This document shows, one piece after another, positions 8,915 through 17,661 of a DNA stretch of 64,000 bases. The notes under the pieces are model-generated. The model saw only the letters and a program-made list of their open reading frames with translations. It was not told the origin of the DNA and did no database searches. How positions within the stretch are numbered: the first letter of the stretch is position 1; each line of letters begins with the position of its first letter. The position numbers and the translations under genes were made by a program. Location: NCBI RefSeq assembly GCF_016406325.1, contig NZ_CP066370.1:1550001-1614000 (forward strand), read 5' to 3'. The DNA is from Shewanella putrefaciens. Its GTDB lineage: Bacteria; Pseudomonadota; Gammaproteobacteria; Enterobacterales; Shewanellaceae.

Positions 8915-9433
8915 CTATGCTAACGCATTATCTTTTTTGAATCGTCTGACTTTGGTACGCATATTCTTCATCGGGGAGTAAGTATTGAATTGGATCATAC
9001 GGCCCAGAGTCCATTTATCGTACCAAGTTACTCCATATAACTGCTGATCACTGAGGCTAGCAATCAGCGTTGACAGCTTTTTCATTGTCAGTTCATATTC
9101 ATTAAGTAAATCAGTATATTGCCATTGGCTATATTCTCGGTGAAATCGCTCTGCTAATAATCCCAGTTGATTCCATTTATAACCCGTATCGGGAAAATCA
9201 ACGGGGAGTGCTTGCGATGTTAACTCGTACCACTTGAGCACTAAGTTACCCCAACCAATAAGGTAAGCGACTGTATCACTTACACTAATTTGTGTACCTT
9301 TGATGTTTCCTTCTATACTGCACACACGGGACATTTGGGCTGGGATTGAACGATAGTCTGCCATCAATTTGGGGAAAACTGAGTGAATAGCCGATTCAAG
9401 CTCTTGTTTTGATTGGGGTACAGATGACATCAC
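8915..9433 (-). CDS. ClbS/DfsB-like four-helix-bundle protein
   Basis: A 172-residue soluble, mostly helical protein with the ClbS/DfsB (DUF1706) pattern: PQSKQELESAI at the start, VSDTVAYLIGWGNLVLKWYE in the second helix, TGYKWNQLGLLAERFH, and a C-terminal WTLGRMIQFNTYSPMKN segment followed by a basic tail. ClbS protects colibactin producers by cyclopropane hydrolysis, but most relatives have no known substrate. It lies upstream of and on the same strand as the Vat-like acetyltransferase, so the two may form a small detoxification unit (inference). Confidence 0.8.
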   Translation of the reverse strand: MMSSVPQSKQELESAIHSVFPKLMADYRSIPAQMSRVCSIEGNIKGTQISVSDTVAYLIGWGNLVLKWYELTSQALPVDFPDTGYKWNQLGLLAERFHREYSQWQYTDLLNEYELTMKKLSTLIASLSDQQLYGVTWYDKWTLGRMIQFNTYSPMKNMRTKVRRFKKDNALA

Positions 9434-9487
9434 TACCTCGTCTACATTAGATGCTTAGGCTGAGTTTAACATCATCTATTGGGCTAT

Positions 9488-9805
9488 TTAGTATTCACCT
9501 GTCACAATAAGCTCTTGTTCAATAGATTCAACCACTAAGGCAAGTGTACTATTGTCTCGCTTAAAGCCGACAGAGCAAATTGCCATCGCGCCGTTACCAC
9601 AGGTTATTTCAGGGTAATCTTCTGTCATTGGCGTTTCATCTTCTGCTACGGGCGCTAATACCCAGCCAGCAGCTAATAAACTTGATTTCACCTCAGTGTA
9701 CTTTTTACCCCATAACGCGCTGGTGTCCTGTGCTGGAGCATATAGAGGCAATGCGCCTAGGCTTAGCATGATCACAGGGAGAAGGATTTTTCGCATATAA
9801 AGCAT
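9488..9805 (-). CDS. Small secreted protein of unknown function
   Basis: A 105-residue protein with a clear Sec signal peptide (basic start MLYMRK, hydrophobic LLPVIMLSLGALPLYA, cleavage likely after APA). The mature part is short, acidic and contains two Cys (TCGNG and AICSVGF), which could form a disulfide in the periplasm. The AGGAAC site six bases before the ATG at 9805 decides the start over the longer frame. I do not recognise a family. The 5' region (9806-10004) is shared with the divergent solute-binding-protein gene. Confidence 0.6.
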   Translation of the reverse strand: MLYMRKILLPVIMLSLGALPLYAPAQDTSALWGKKYTEVKSSLLAAGWVLAPVAEDETPMTEDYPEITCGNGAMAICSVGFKRDNSTLALVVESIEQELIVTGEY

Positions 9806-10004
9806 CTTAGTTCCTATGTTGTTTAGAGCTTGTGGACGAGCAATCATATCATCAAACCCTATCGATAAAGGTGCGATTTATCCCCCCCTTAATTCAGTTG
9901 ATACTTATATTACTGCACGTAATAAACGATCCATTTACCTGCTGTATTTTCTCCCATCGGGTAGGTTAGCAATCCATCTACTATAATGGAGGTGCATAAA
10001 AGGA

Positions 10005-10964
10005 ATGTTATCTAGCGCACAGAGCTTATCTATGATTAATTCATTGAGAATAGGTATATTAGTTAAACTGCTTATTTGGGGAATATGTGTATATACTCCG
10101 ATTTCTTATGCTGTTGATGTTTTTATTATCAACCATCCCGAATCTGAAAATGACCATCGATATGAATATACCTATGATCTCTTAACATTAATTATTGAGG
10201 CCACTCAAGCTGATTTTGGGGATGCATCGCTGCAAGTGTCTGATGTAGTTATGAGTCGAAATCGCATTTTTAGGTCATTAGTCGATGGGCAAATTGTCAA
10301 TGTGATGGCAGAAGCCTCAAATTCGCTGTGGGATGAACAACTTATCCCGATAAAAATCCCTATTCGTAAAGGGATTCAGGGATTCAGAATTTTTATTATT
10401 AAAAAGGAGAATTTATCTATTTTAGCCAATATAAACACATTGGCACAGTTAACGTCTTTAGATACAGGTTCAGGTAGTCAATGGTCTACTAAAGTAGCAA
10501 TGCAACAAGCAGGTTTCAACGTGATAGAAAGTACTCAGTATGACAATTTATTCAATATGTTATCTATGGGGCGCTTTGTGACATTTGGCCGAGGGGTTAA
10601 TGAAGCTTTTCAAGAGGTTGAGTTGTTCAAGCAACGTTATCCAGATTTCATTGTGGATGACAATATCCTGCTACATATACCGCTGGCTACCTATTATTAT
10701 GTGTCTCCTAATCAGCCTCGGTTAGCCCAGAGAATACAAGTCGGTCTTAAAAGAATTATTGCGAGTGGTCAGTTTGATAAATTATTTTATCAGCGTCACT
10801 GTGAATTTCTGTTAAAAAGTAAGTTGAATGAAAGACGGATTTTTAAAATTGATAATCCATTAATCTTAGAATCAGAAATCACTTCAATTGTAGGTAAGGA
10901 TTTTTTACTTAATCCAAAAGATGATTTTTCGGTATTGTGTGAAAAATATCGAGGTATCAACTGA
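10005..10964 (+). CDS. Periplasmic solute-binding-like protein (family 3 type)
   Basis: A 319-residue protein with an N-terminal signal segment (ILVKLLIWGICVYTPISYA) and a periplasmic binding-protein body. GIQGFRIFIIKKENLSIL, NTLAQLTSLDTGSGSQW and the final helix GQFDKLFYQRHCEFLL resemble the amino-acid-type (family 3) lobes, but no transporter genes adjoin, so it may be an orphan receptor. GGAGG precedes 10005 with a long spacing; an internal ATG at 10032 is an alternative start. Base composition is AT-rich compared with the housekeeping genes nearby, and this gene borders the accessory stretch at 11-14 kb. Confidence 0.65.
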   Translation: MLSSAQSLSMINSLRIGILVKLLIWGICVYTPISYAVDVFIINHPESENDHRYEYTYDLLTLIIEATQADFGDASLQVSDVVMSRNRIFRSLVDGQIVNVMAEASNSLWDEQLIPIKIPIRKGIQGFRIFIIKKENLSILANINTLAQLTSLDTGSGSQWSTKVAMQQAGFNVIESTQYDNLFNMLSMGRFVTFGRGVNEAFQEVELFKQRYPDFIVDDNILLHIPLATYYYVSPNQPRLAQRIQVGLKRIIASGQFDKLFYQRHCEFLLKSKLNERRIFKIDNPLILESEITSIVGKDFLLNPKDDFSVLCEKYRGIN

Positions 10965-11467
10965 ATATCACGCCGGTATATAATCCACTACATCTAAAAA
11001 AACTCTCCCAATATACGATATCAGTAGCAACATAAATACCCTCAAGCTAAACATTTTCTAACTCGGCCTAGCGCCCATAATATTCCTTACATCAGCTTGC
11101 AAGGTTTCAACAATATTTTTGCTAGTTGAAGTAATTTTTCAGTAAATAATAAAATTTACGAGTAATTTACTTATCCATATGTAGTTGATTGTAAATACCA
11201 TTAATCATAAATAAACCCCATGCCTGTACATATTTTTCTCTATAACCTTCCATTTTTAAGCTGATATTTATAGGAATTTCTTCCATCTTTAATCTTAGAG
11301 GTGTGTGGATATTCTTACACTGTCTTTTTTCTTTCTTTTTCAGATGAGTACGATGACATGGGTGGTTGGGATAAATCTGAAGGTAGCTTTCCGAGGGAAG
11401 TTTTATAGCGGTGATTTGGGATTGGTTAACTTATTAGAACACCTAAGCGGGTTAAATTATTTAAAAG
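10965..11467. other. AT-rich intergenic stretch, no supported gene
   Basis: About 500 bases of AT-rich DNA between the solute-binding-protein gene and the structured repeat block. A 39-codon open frame on the minus strand (11167-11286) is the only reading frame with protein-like composition, and it has only a weak ribosome site. A 92-codon plus-strand frame starting at 11305 runs straight into the repeat block and is probably not a gene. Confidence 0.5.
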
Positions 11468-11975
11468 TAAAGTCAACGTCGTGGGGCTTCACCCCACACC
11501 CGACCAAGGAGGACTGCTCGTCCTATCCTCCTTGGAGGCTCCAAGACGCCCCTAACGGAGTTGAAAGCCCCTTGGGCATTTAGCGTCCTTATGCTACCGC
11601 GTCAGACGCTCGTCCCTGATTCGACTGACGCTATCTCGGCATCCATACCTCGCTCACGCAACGAACGCAAATGCCCTGCGGCAACTCCGAGGGGGAAGTG
11701 TATTCTGTTACTTCGGAGTTAACTGTTAATTCCAAAAGATTCAAACCTGTCCTGTCTTTTTCTTGTCTTTTTCAGCAACTTCGCAGGAGTGAGTGGCTCT
11801 GTGGTCTAGGTGTCGGCTGTTAAACTCAAAAGAGTTATGTCCCATCTTTCTCTTTGTGGATCTATGCCAAGACTCACGCAGTTTGCCATTCGCTCTGCGG
11901 CAACTCCGAGAGGATGATGTGTATTGTTGTTTGGTCGTCATGTAAGCGATAAAAGTTATGTCTGTACTGTTGCTA
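11468..11975. repeat. Structured, repeat-like non-coding block upstream of the KAP NTPase
   Basis: This stretch has higher GC than its surroundings and no convincing frame. It holds a hairpin GTGGGG-cttca-CCCCAC (11481-11497), a 10-bp inverted repeat CCAAGGAGGA / TCCTCCTTGG (11504-11513 and 11526-11535), and two degenerate direct copies of an approximately 100-base unit. Both copies contain CTCACGCA, then the identical 16-mer CTGCGGCAACTCCGAG (11676-11691 and 11895-11910), then GTGTATT at matching spacing, with an AAAAG-rich segment after it. The unit repeats at 220 bases. I infer a dispersed repeat or the decayed edge of a mobile element; no transposase or integrase is present. Confidence 0.55.
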
Positions 11976-12027
11976 TTTACATAGCCAGTGTAAACTGGCT
12001 ATGTAAATTATTGATAAGGATATTAAA

Positions 12028-14133
12028 TTGATGCAGTATCTCCCAATTCCATTACAGCGTTGGATATCACTTTTATTTTGCGCAATAACTGCGACAACTA
12101 TCACTGTATTTTTAAGCAATGTAAGTTTTGTACAAAAAGCATATCTAAGCTGGAGTAGTATTTTACACGCTGACCCTTTTATCCATTATAGCTTTGCATT
12201 TATAGCTGGGATTGCCATAAAGCTACTGCTTGATAACTTTTACATCTCCCATGCCAACCGCAGCATTGCCTTCAGCTGGAAATATCCGCCACTCACAGTA
12301 GCCGTATGGCTTTCATTAACAGCCTTGCTAATTTATATTCTCAATAGCACCAATTACAGAAATTATTTGCTGGATGATGAACGGCTTTTTCTTAGTTTGA
12401 AGTATTTTCATATTTGCTTGTTGTCCTGTGCATTTTTTATTTTGTTTCAAGAGGGGCAGGGAACATCAAAAATGGTAGGTGTTAAACTGTGGATGGTTTT
12501 ATGCCTGTTTTTAGCAACGCTACTGGCCATCTCTGGCTATTATCAAATCCCATGGCCGCTTATTACGATATTTATTTTACTTTATATTATCATCGCTGTT
12601 TTAATTGTGAGATCTAGCAATGGCGTTAAATTAGCATCTATCAAAGAATACACTGTGAAGAGTTATTCTGGCAATGATTTTAATAATTTAGAAGACTTTA
12701 GGGCTTGGTTTAAAGACGATTCAATCATAACGTGCACAGAACAACTAGGACCTGAATTACAGGTTTACGCCAAGCGTATTACCGAGCGGCTTCGACATAG
12801 CGATAAACACGATTTAGCTCAAGCTCAGCACATAGCACTGTGCGGGCCTTATGGTTGTGGTAAAAGCAGCATCGTTGACAGCATTGCAAATGAGTTGGCT
12901 AAAAGTTCTGAAAGAGATGGAATATGGATACACAGTGATATATCAACATGGGGGGCAGCAAGCGGCAGTGTCGCCCATATAGTACTTAGCAATATCATTG
13001 ATGACATCAGTCAGCACATCGATATGTGTGCCTTTCGTGCTTTACCAAAGCATTACACAGAAGCCTTAAAATCAGGCGGCAGCTGGTTGCAGTTTACTTC
13101 TACATTATTAGCTGGGCCAGTTGACCCAGAAAAGAACTTCCAACGACTTAATGATGTCCTTAAAGCCACCAACCATAAATTACTTATTACTCTACAGGAC
13201 GTAGATCGCGGCACAGATGAAGAAAGTAAAAAACGTTTAAATGCTATCGCAGCGCTACTGGATAGATTGAAGGATAGAAAGCTAAAGCAAGTTAACTTCA
13301 TTGTTGCTACGGGTTATGAAAAGCCTTTTGCTGCAGAAATAATCTCAAAAGCGACAGATTACAGAGAAGATATAGCGAAAATAAACTTTAGGATAACACT
13401 TGCTAGCTTCATTAAAATCAGTATTGACAATGCTAAAGAAACAGAAAGAGTTATTACTTTTTATGAATATGGGGCTACTCATGAAAGGCTGAAACTAGAT
13501 CAGATCAATGCCATTATCAATTCGTCTCGTCAGTTAAAGAAAATACTGCGCAGAGTTGACCAAGCATGGCAGCCTACTAAATTAATGGGAGAGATAAATT
13601 TTCATTCTTTAATTATGGTTGCAGCACTCAGAGAAACGAACCCAACTTATTTTGAGCGGTACTGCAGAGCCGATGCTTATTTAGAATCTAAAATTAAAAA
13701 TAATAAAGATGATTTGGGAAGTGTATTGCGTGAAATTGCTCAGATAAGTAAAAACAACCAAGATAACTCGCTTGTCACTCAAGGTGATGATTTAAAAGGT
13801 GAAATTATTTTTAATTATCTTCAGGAAATGCTTGATGTCAAGAGAGAACACAGTGGAAAATTAAAACTAGATTCCACTCATGATCATAAGCAGTCTGTCG
13901 GCTGTACAAACTCTGATATTGATTATTTAAAACGAATACTGTTAGAGCAAGTTCCTGATTATGAGTTACGGGACCAAGATGTAATAACCATAGTGAAAGA
14001 AGGAGAAAGTAATTTACCGAAATTCACTGCTGAATATCAAGCTTTGGAAAATAGTATTCACGAAGCGCAATACTCTTTGTTTACTGAAAAAATAGGTTCA
14101 GAGGAGCAAAAAAAATATGTGCGTGAAATGTGA
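12028..14133 (+). CDS. Membrane KAP-type P-loop NTPase
   Basis: A 701-residue protein. The first 200 residues contain about six hydrophobic segments (near 8-30, 50-72, 87-107, 124-145, 153-172 and 175-195). A P-loop domain follows: Walker A GPYGCGKSS at 273-281 and a Walker B-like strand LLITLQDVDR ending at 394, with Q-D-V-D-R in place of the usual KAP hhDDLDR. KAP NTPases are membrane-linked ATPases, many of them plasmid- or defence-associated and patchily distributed. The C-terminal 250 residues are helical and unassigned. The gene is AT-rich, stands alone, and lies between repeat-like blocks on both sides, which suggests acquisition by transfer. Whether the C terminus is complete cannot be judged here. 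Confidence 0.75.
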   Translation: MMQYLPIPLQRWISLLFCAITATTITVFLSNVSFVQKAYLSWSSILHADPFIHYSFAFIAGIAIKLLLDNFYISHANRSIAFSWKYPPLTVAVWLSLTALLIYILNSTNYRNYLLDDERLFLSLKYFHICLLSCAFFILFQEGQGTSKMVGVKLWMVLCLFLATLLAISGYYQIPWPLITIFILLYIIIAVLIVRSSNGVKLASIKEYTVKSYSGNDFNNLEDFRAWFKDDSIITCTEQLGPELQVYAKRITERLRHSDKHDLAQAQHIALCGPYGCGKSSIVDSIANELAKSSERDGIWIHSDISTWGAASGSVAHIVLSNIIDDISQHIDMCAFRALPKHYTEALKSGGSWLQFTSTLLAGPVDPEKNFQRLNDVLKATNHKLLITLQDVDRGTDEESKKRLNAIAALLDRLKDRKLKQVNFIVATGYEKPFAAEIISKATDYREDIAKINFRITLASFIKISIDNAKETERVITFYEYGATHERLKLDQINAIINSSRQLKKILRRVDQAWQPTKLMGEINFHSLIMVAALRETNPTYFERYCRADAYLESKIKNNKDDLGSVLREIAQISKNNQDNSLVTQGDDLKGEIIFNYLQEMLDVKREHSGKLKLDSTHDHKQSVGCTNSDIDYLKRILLEQVPDYELRDQDVITIVKEGESNLPKFTAEYQALENSIHEAQYSLFTEKIGSEEQKKYVREM

Positions 14134-14443
14134 ATAGCCTCGAGTTAATCCATATTGATATGAAAAGTGTCACTCTTCTGCTGGGAACATAACCGTCAAA
14201 TGCTCGTGCATTTGTGCTTCTAAATGCCACAGATTACACAGAAATTAACCAAGGCGAAGTCAACTGTGGACGTGACCTTCGATGACATGGATGTCATCGT
14301 AGAGCCGCCATGGACGGCTTCACGGCGTGTCACGGAAGCAATTGAATTCGTCGTACCAGCGGTGATGCATAAGTGCTTAATCTTAGAAGGGTTGCTAAAG
14401 CTTTTCTCTTGGCCTTAACGTTGCACTAATTTCGTGTCGCGTA
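14134..14443. other. Intergenic stretch with palindrome, no supported gene
   Basis: About 310 bases between the KAP gene and the panP terminator. It contains a 20-base near-perfect palindrome at 14280-14299 and a 64-codon open frame (14224-14418) that runs through the palindrome and has no ribosome site. The sequence around 14210-14350 reads like a dispersed intergenic repeat (internal CCATGG / GACATGGATGTC symmetry). Confidence 0.45.
14280..14299. repeat. Palindromic element in the KAP-panP gap
   Basis: CGATGACAT-gg-ATGTCATCG is a 9-bp perfect inverted repeat around two bases, flanked by weaker symmetric matches. It could be a dispersed palindromic repeat or a binding site. Confidence 0.5.
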
Positions 14444-14479
14444 GCAAAACAGCCGCAAAAATCTTTGCGGCTGTTTTGC
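14444..14479 (-). terminator. Terminator of panP
   Basis: A perfect 16-bp stem GCAAAACAGCCGCAAA / TTTGCGGCTGTTTTGC around a 4-base loop. It reads as a terminator from the minus strand, about 55 bases beyond the panP stop. Confidence 0.8.
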
Positions 14480-14534
14480 TATTAGAAACTTTTTATCTGA
14501 AAGCCGCTATTTGAAACTCATCATCCCAAACTTG

Positions 14535-16184
14535 CTATTCAGCCACCATCGCCATTAGTGCTGGTAAAAACTCTTTATCTAATGCGGCGATTTCGCTTTG
14601 CTCGACTAGCACTTGATTTAGAATTTCATGGCTGGTGAGGGGGTTGGCTAACACCACGCGAAACACCACGGTCGCTTGTCTAAAATAGCGGGCGGGGGAG
14701 ATGCGGGTGCGGGAGACAAAGGATTTGCCCTGTTCGCGCTGGTGCTTTTGAATAAACTGGGTCAGCCCATCGAGCAGTTCATTAAAGCGGGCAAGTTTTG
14801 CAGTGTCACCTTGCTCAATGGCCACTTGTATCGCGGCTTGCACCTTGGCGGGCACATAACGATAGGTTAGTAGGCAAAGTTCTGGCTCAGTAACTAGCTC
14901 AAAATCCCTATGGGCTTTGATTTGTTCGGCAAAATAACGGGCTTTTTCAATGCTGTTATTGATTAAGATTTCATAACCATCGAGGCCGATGATCTGTAAG
15001 CAAGCGTGCACTAACATCGCCATGCCGGGGCGCGAGCCTTCTAAGGTTTGGCTACCTAAATCCTTTGAACCGCGGCGCAAAATATATTCGGCATGATGGG
15101 CAATGGCGTGGGCAAACTCGGGGTTTTTAAATAACACCATACCTGCGCCCATAGGCACATACATTTGCTTGTGGGCATCGATAGTCACCGAATCGGCAAG
15201 TTCGATACCTGCGAGTAAGTGGCGGTATTTATTGGATAATAAACTCGCGCCGCCCCACGCTGCATCTACATGGAAATGGCAATTTAGCTCTTTTGCCAGC
15301 GCAGCTAACTCAATCAGCGGGTCGACATTACCAGTTTCGGTTGTACCAGCCACGCCAACAATGGCCAATACCTTGATATTTTTACGGGCAAGTTCAAGCG
15401 CCGCTTCGCGCATTTTCGCGATATCGACTTTATTGTGGCTATCCGTCGGAATGCTGATGATATTGTCGCGACCAATACCGAGCAGATCCACGGCTTTACC
15501 TAGGGAATAATGGCCGCGTTCCGAGACCAAAATCGCTAAATCATCATAGCCATAATGGCGCAGCGCCTTGAGTAACCCTTCGCGGGTAACACCTTTAAAC
15601 TCACCATCTGCCTTTAATAATTGGTTACGGGCAATCCACAGCGCCGTGATATTGGCAACCGTACCGCCTGAGCAAAATGCCCCGAGGGAATGATTCGCAC
15701 TGTGCATCCAGCTTTGATAAAAATCCGTGTCTTGGGCATAAATTAAGTGGTGCATCATGCCGAGCACTTGGCGCTCAAGGGGCGTAAAAGCCTTAGACGT
15801 TTCGATTTTGACCAGATTTTGATTCAGACCTACCATCATTTTCGACAGGGGCAACACAAAGTAAGGCAGGGCCGATGTCATATGACCGATAAAACTCGGT
15901 GCCGCTGTGTGTACCGAATGCGCCACCAGATTTCGCATAATTTCATCGGTGTAATCGGAGACAAAACGTGGCTGAGTTGGGATCTTAAAGGCTTGAAAAT
16001 CGGTTTCGATTTCCGACAAAGGTTTTTCGAGCGCGGCAATGCTGTCACCCAAAAAGCCTGCTAAATCCTCGGAAAGCTTCTGCTCGATAATACTTAGCGT
16101 CGATTCTGCATCTTCGGGCACGGTAAATATACGCATTAGGCTTTCTTCAGATGCCGTGGCTTGACGAGGGAGTTTTTGGGTCAT
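14535..16184 (-). CDS. panP: PLP-dependent aspartate 1-decarboxylase (PanP type)
   Basis: A 549-residue group II amino-acid decarboxylase. The PLP lysine lies in DSVTIDAHKQMYVPMGAG, the cofactor Asp in CHFHVDAAWGGA, and the substrate-side motif is SFIGHMTSALPYF near residue 100. The long N-terminal arm and overall pattern match the gammaproteobacterial family proposed to make beta-alanine from aspartate in species lacking the pyruvoyl enzyme PanD; older annotation often calls it glutamate decarboxylase. Its product would feed pantothenate and coenzyme A synthesis. It is monocistronic, with a strong terminator. The distinction from glutamate decarboxylase rests on family recollection, not on an alignment. 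Confidence 0.8.
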   Translation of the reverse strand: MTQKLPRQATASEESLMRIFTVPEDAESTLSIIEQKLSEDLAGFLGDSIAALEKPLSEIETDFQAFKIPTQPRFVSDYTDEIMRNLVAHSVHTAAPSFIGHMTSALPYFVLPLSKMMVGLNQNLVKIETSKAFTPLERQVLGMMHHLIYAQDTDFYQSWMHSANHSLGAFCSGGTVANITALWIARNQLLKADGEFKGVTREGLLKALRHYGYDDLAILVSERGHYSLGKAVDLLGIGRDNIISIPTDSHNKVDIAKMREAALELARKNIKVLAIVGVAGTTETGNVDPLIELAALAKELNCHFHVDAAWGGASLLSNKYRHLLAGIELADSVTIDAHKQMYVPMGAGMVLFKNPEFAHAIAHHAEYILRRGSKDLGSQTLEGSRPGMAMLVHACLQIIGLDGYEILINNSIEKARYFAEQIKAHRDFELVTEPELCLLTYRYVPAKVQAAIQVAIEQGDTAKLARFNELLDGLTQFIQKHQREQGKSFVSRTRISPARYFRQATVVFRVVLANPLTSHEILNQVLVEQSEIAALDKEFLPALMAMVAE

Positions 16185-16417
16185 GGGGCGTGCCGTCTAT
16201 TAATTTTTATAGTGAAACCGTCAATTCTTCCAAAGAGGACAATGAAACCTAGGACTCTTAAATTCAATCTAACGGATTACCAAAAAGGGAGCTCACTTTA
16301 CTGCAAGGTCTTTTAGGCATCAAGTAATAAATACAGACGATGCTTCAGGGGTTAAATGGATAAGGCGCCATTGTGACGCCTTGAAGCTGTGATCAATAAG
16401 TTCTTCTGGTCTCTGAG

Positions 16418-17602
16418 TTAACCCCTTGGAATGCCTTGGCCTAACACAATCACTGAGGCGATATTACGTGCAGTATTAGAAAGATTTAGTTTGGCATTTG
16501 CCAGTACATCATCAAGCGGACTTAAGTGCGGGATGATAGGAAAAATCGCTGACATTCCTTGCTCTAGAACGGCATTGGCATTTTCCCCTAGGCAGCCAGC
16601 AATACCAATCGTTGGGATCCCTTGAAGTTTGGCCTGTTTTAAAACCCCCATTGGGGTTTTGCCAAAAATGGTTTGTCCATCGATGCGGCCTTCGCCTGTG
16701 ATCACTAAATCGGCACCGCGGATTTTGTCAGCAAGGCCTACGGTTTTCATCACAATTTCAACACCGGGTTTCAGTTCTGCATCTAAAAAGGCCATTACAC
16801 CAAATCCCATGCCGCCCGCCGCACCTGCGCCAGCTTGTTCACGGTGATCCTCTGTGGCTGTGGTTGCAAACACATTGGCATAGTGGGCAAGGGCTGCATC
16901 TAACTGTTTAACCATTTCAGGTGTCGCGCCTTTTTGTGGGCCAAAAATCGCCGAAGCACCCCGTTCACCGCACAGGGGGTTATCTACATCGCAGGCGACT
17001 TCAAAGGTACATTCACGGAGTAATGGATGGGCGTTGGTCATATCAATACTGGCTAGATTGGCCAGCGCAGCGCCGCCAGCAGGGAGGCTTTTACCTTGGC
17101 TATCCAGCAATAGAATATCCAGCGCCTGAGCCATACCCGCGCCTCCATCGTTAGTGGCACTGCCGCCTAGCCCTAAGATGATATGCTTTATCCCCCGATT
17201 AAGCGCATCACAAATCAGCTCGCCCGTACCATAACTTGTGGTGATGAGAGGGTTACGAAGCTCCCTTGGCACATGGTGTAGCCCAGAGGCAGAGGCCATT
17301 TCAATCACCGCAATCGCGCCTTGATGGGGCTTATTATGCGGGTGACTATTTGAACCATTACCGAGAATGCCATAGTAAGCCTGAACTTTATGTCCAAGTG
17401 GCCCCATGACCTCAAGATTAACAATACTGCCGCCAGTGGCATCGACCATAGATTGCACTGTGCCTTCGCCGCCATCGGCAACGGGGATTTTGACTATGTC
17501 ACATTCGGGGATCACCTGTTTAATGCCTTGCTCTATAGCGTTGGCGACATCGAGTGCACTTAAGCTTTCTTTAAATGAATCGGGGGCGATAACTATCTTC
17601 AT
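16418..17602 (-). CDS. glxK: Glycerate kinase
   Basis: A 394-residue kinase of the GlxK/GarK family, phosphorylating D-glycerate (2-phosphoglycerate is the known product of this family). Signatures include the opening MKIVIAPDSFKESLSA, PVADGGEGT, LGLGGSATNDGGAGMAQALD, CDVDNPLCGERGASAIFGPQ and the late TGEGRIDGQT. It starts 59 bases downstream of a GntP-type permease on the same strand, giving an import-and-phosphorylate pair under the CdaR-type regulator encoded upstream. GarK and GlxK cannot be separated by eye, so the symbol is a family name. Confidence 0.92.
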   Translation of the reverse strand: MKIVIAPDSFKESLSALDVANAIEQGIKQVIPECDIVKIPVADGGEGTVQSMVDATGGSIVNLEVMGPLGHKVQAYYGILGNGSNSHPHNKPHQGAIAVIEMASASGLHHVPRELRNPLITTSYGTGELICDALNRGIKHIILGLGGSATNDGGAGMAQALDILLLDSQGKSLPAGGAALANLASIDMTNAHPLLRECTFEVACDVDNPLCGERGASAIFGPQKGATPEMVKQLDAALAHYANVFATTATEDHREQAGAGAAGGMGFGVMAFLDAELKPGVEIVMKTVGLADKIRGADLVITGEGRIDGQTIFGKTPMGVLKQAKLQGIPTIGIAGCLGENANAVLEQGMSAIFPIIPHLSPLDDVLANAKLNLSNTARNIASVIVLGQGIPRG

Positions 17603-17661
17603 TAAAAATCCTACAGCTTTTTGGGCGCAGTCACGCGCCCAAGGATGAGATTAGCGCTAGA

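Noticed and set aside
11305..11583. 92-codon gene on the plus strand
   Set aside because: Its second half runs through the hairpins of the repeat block, and no ribosome site precedes it.
11640..11960. Integron attC sites in the repeat block
   Set aside because: The GTTRRRY / RYYYAAC core pairs and an integrase are missing, and spacing is irregular.
14224..14418. 64-codon gene after the KAP gene
   Set aside because: It passes through the palindrome and has no ribosome site.
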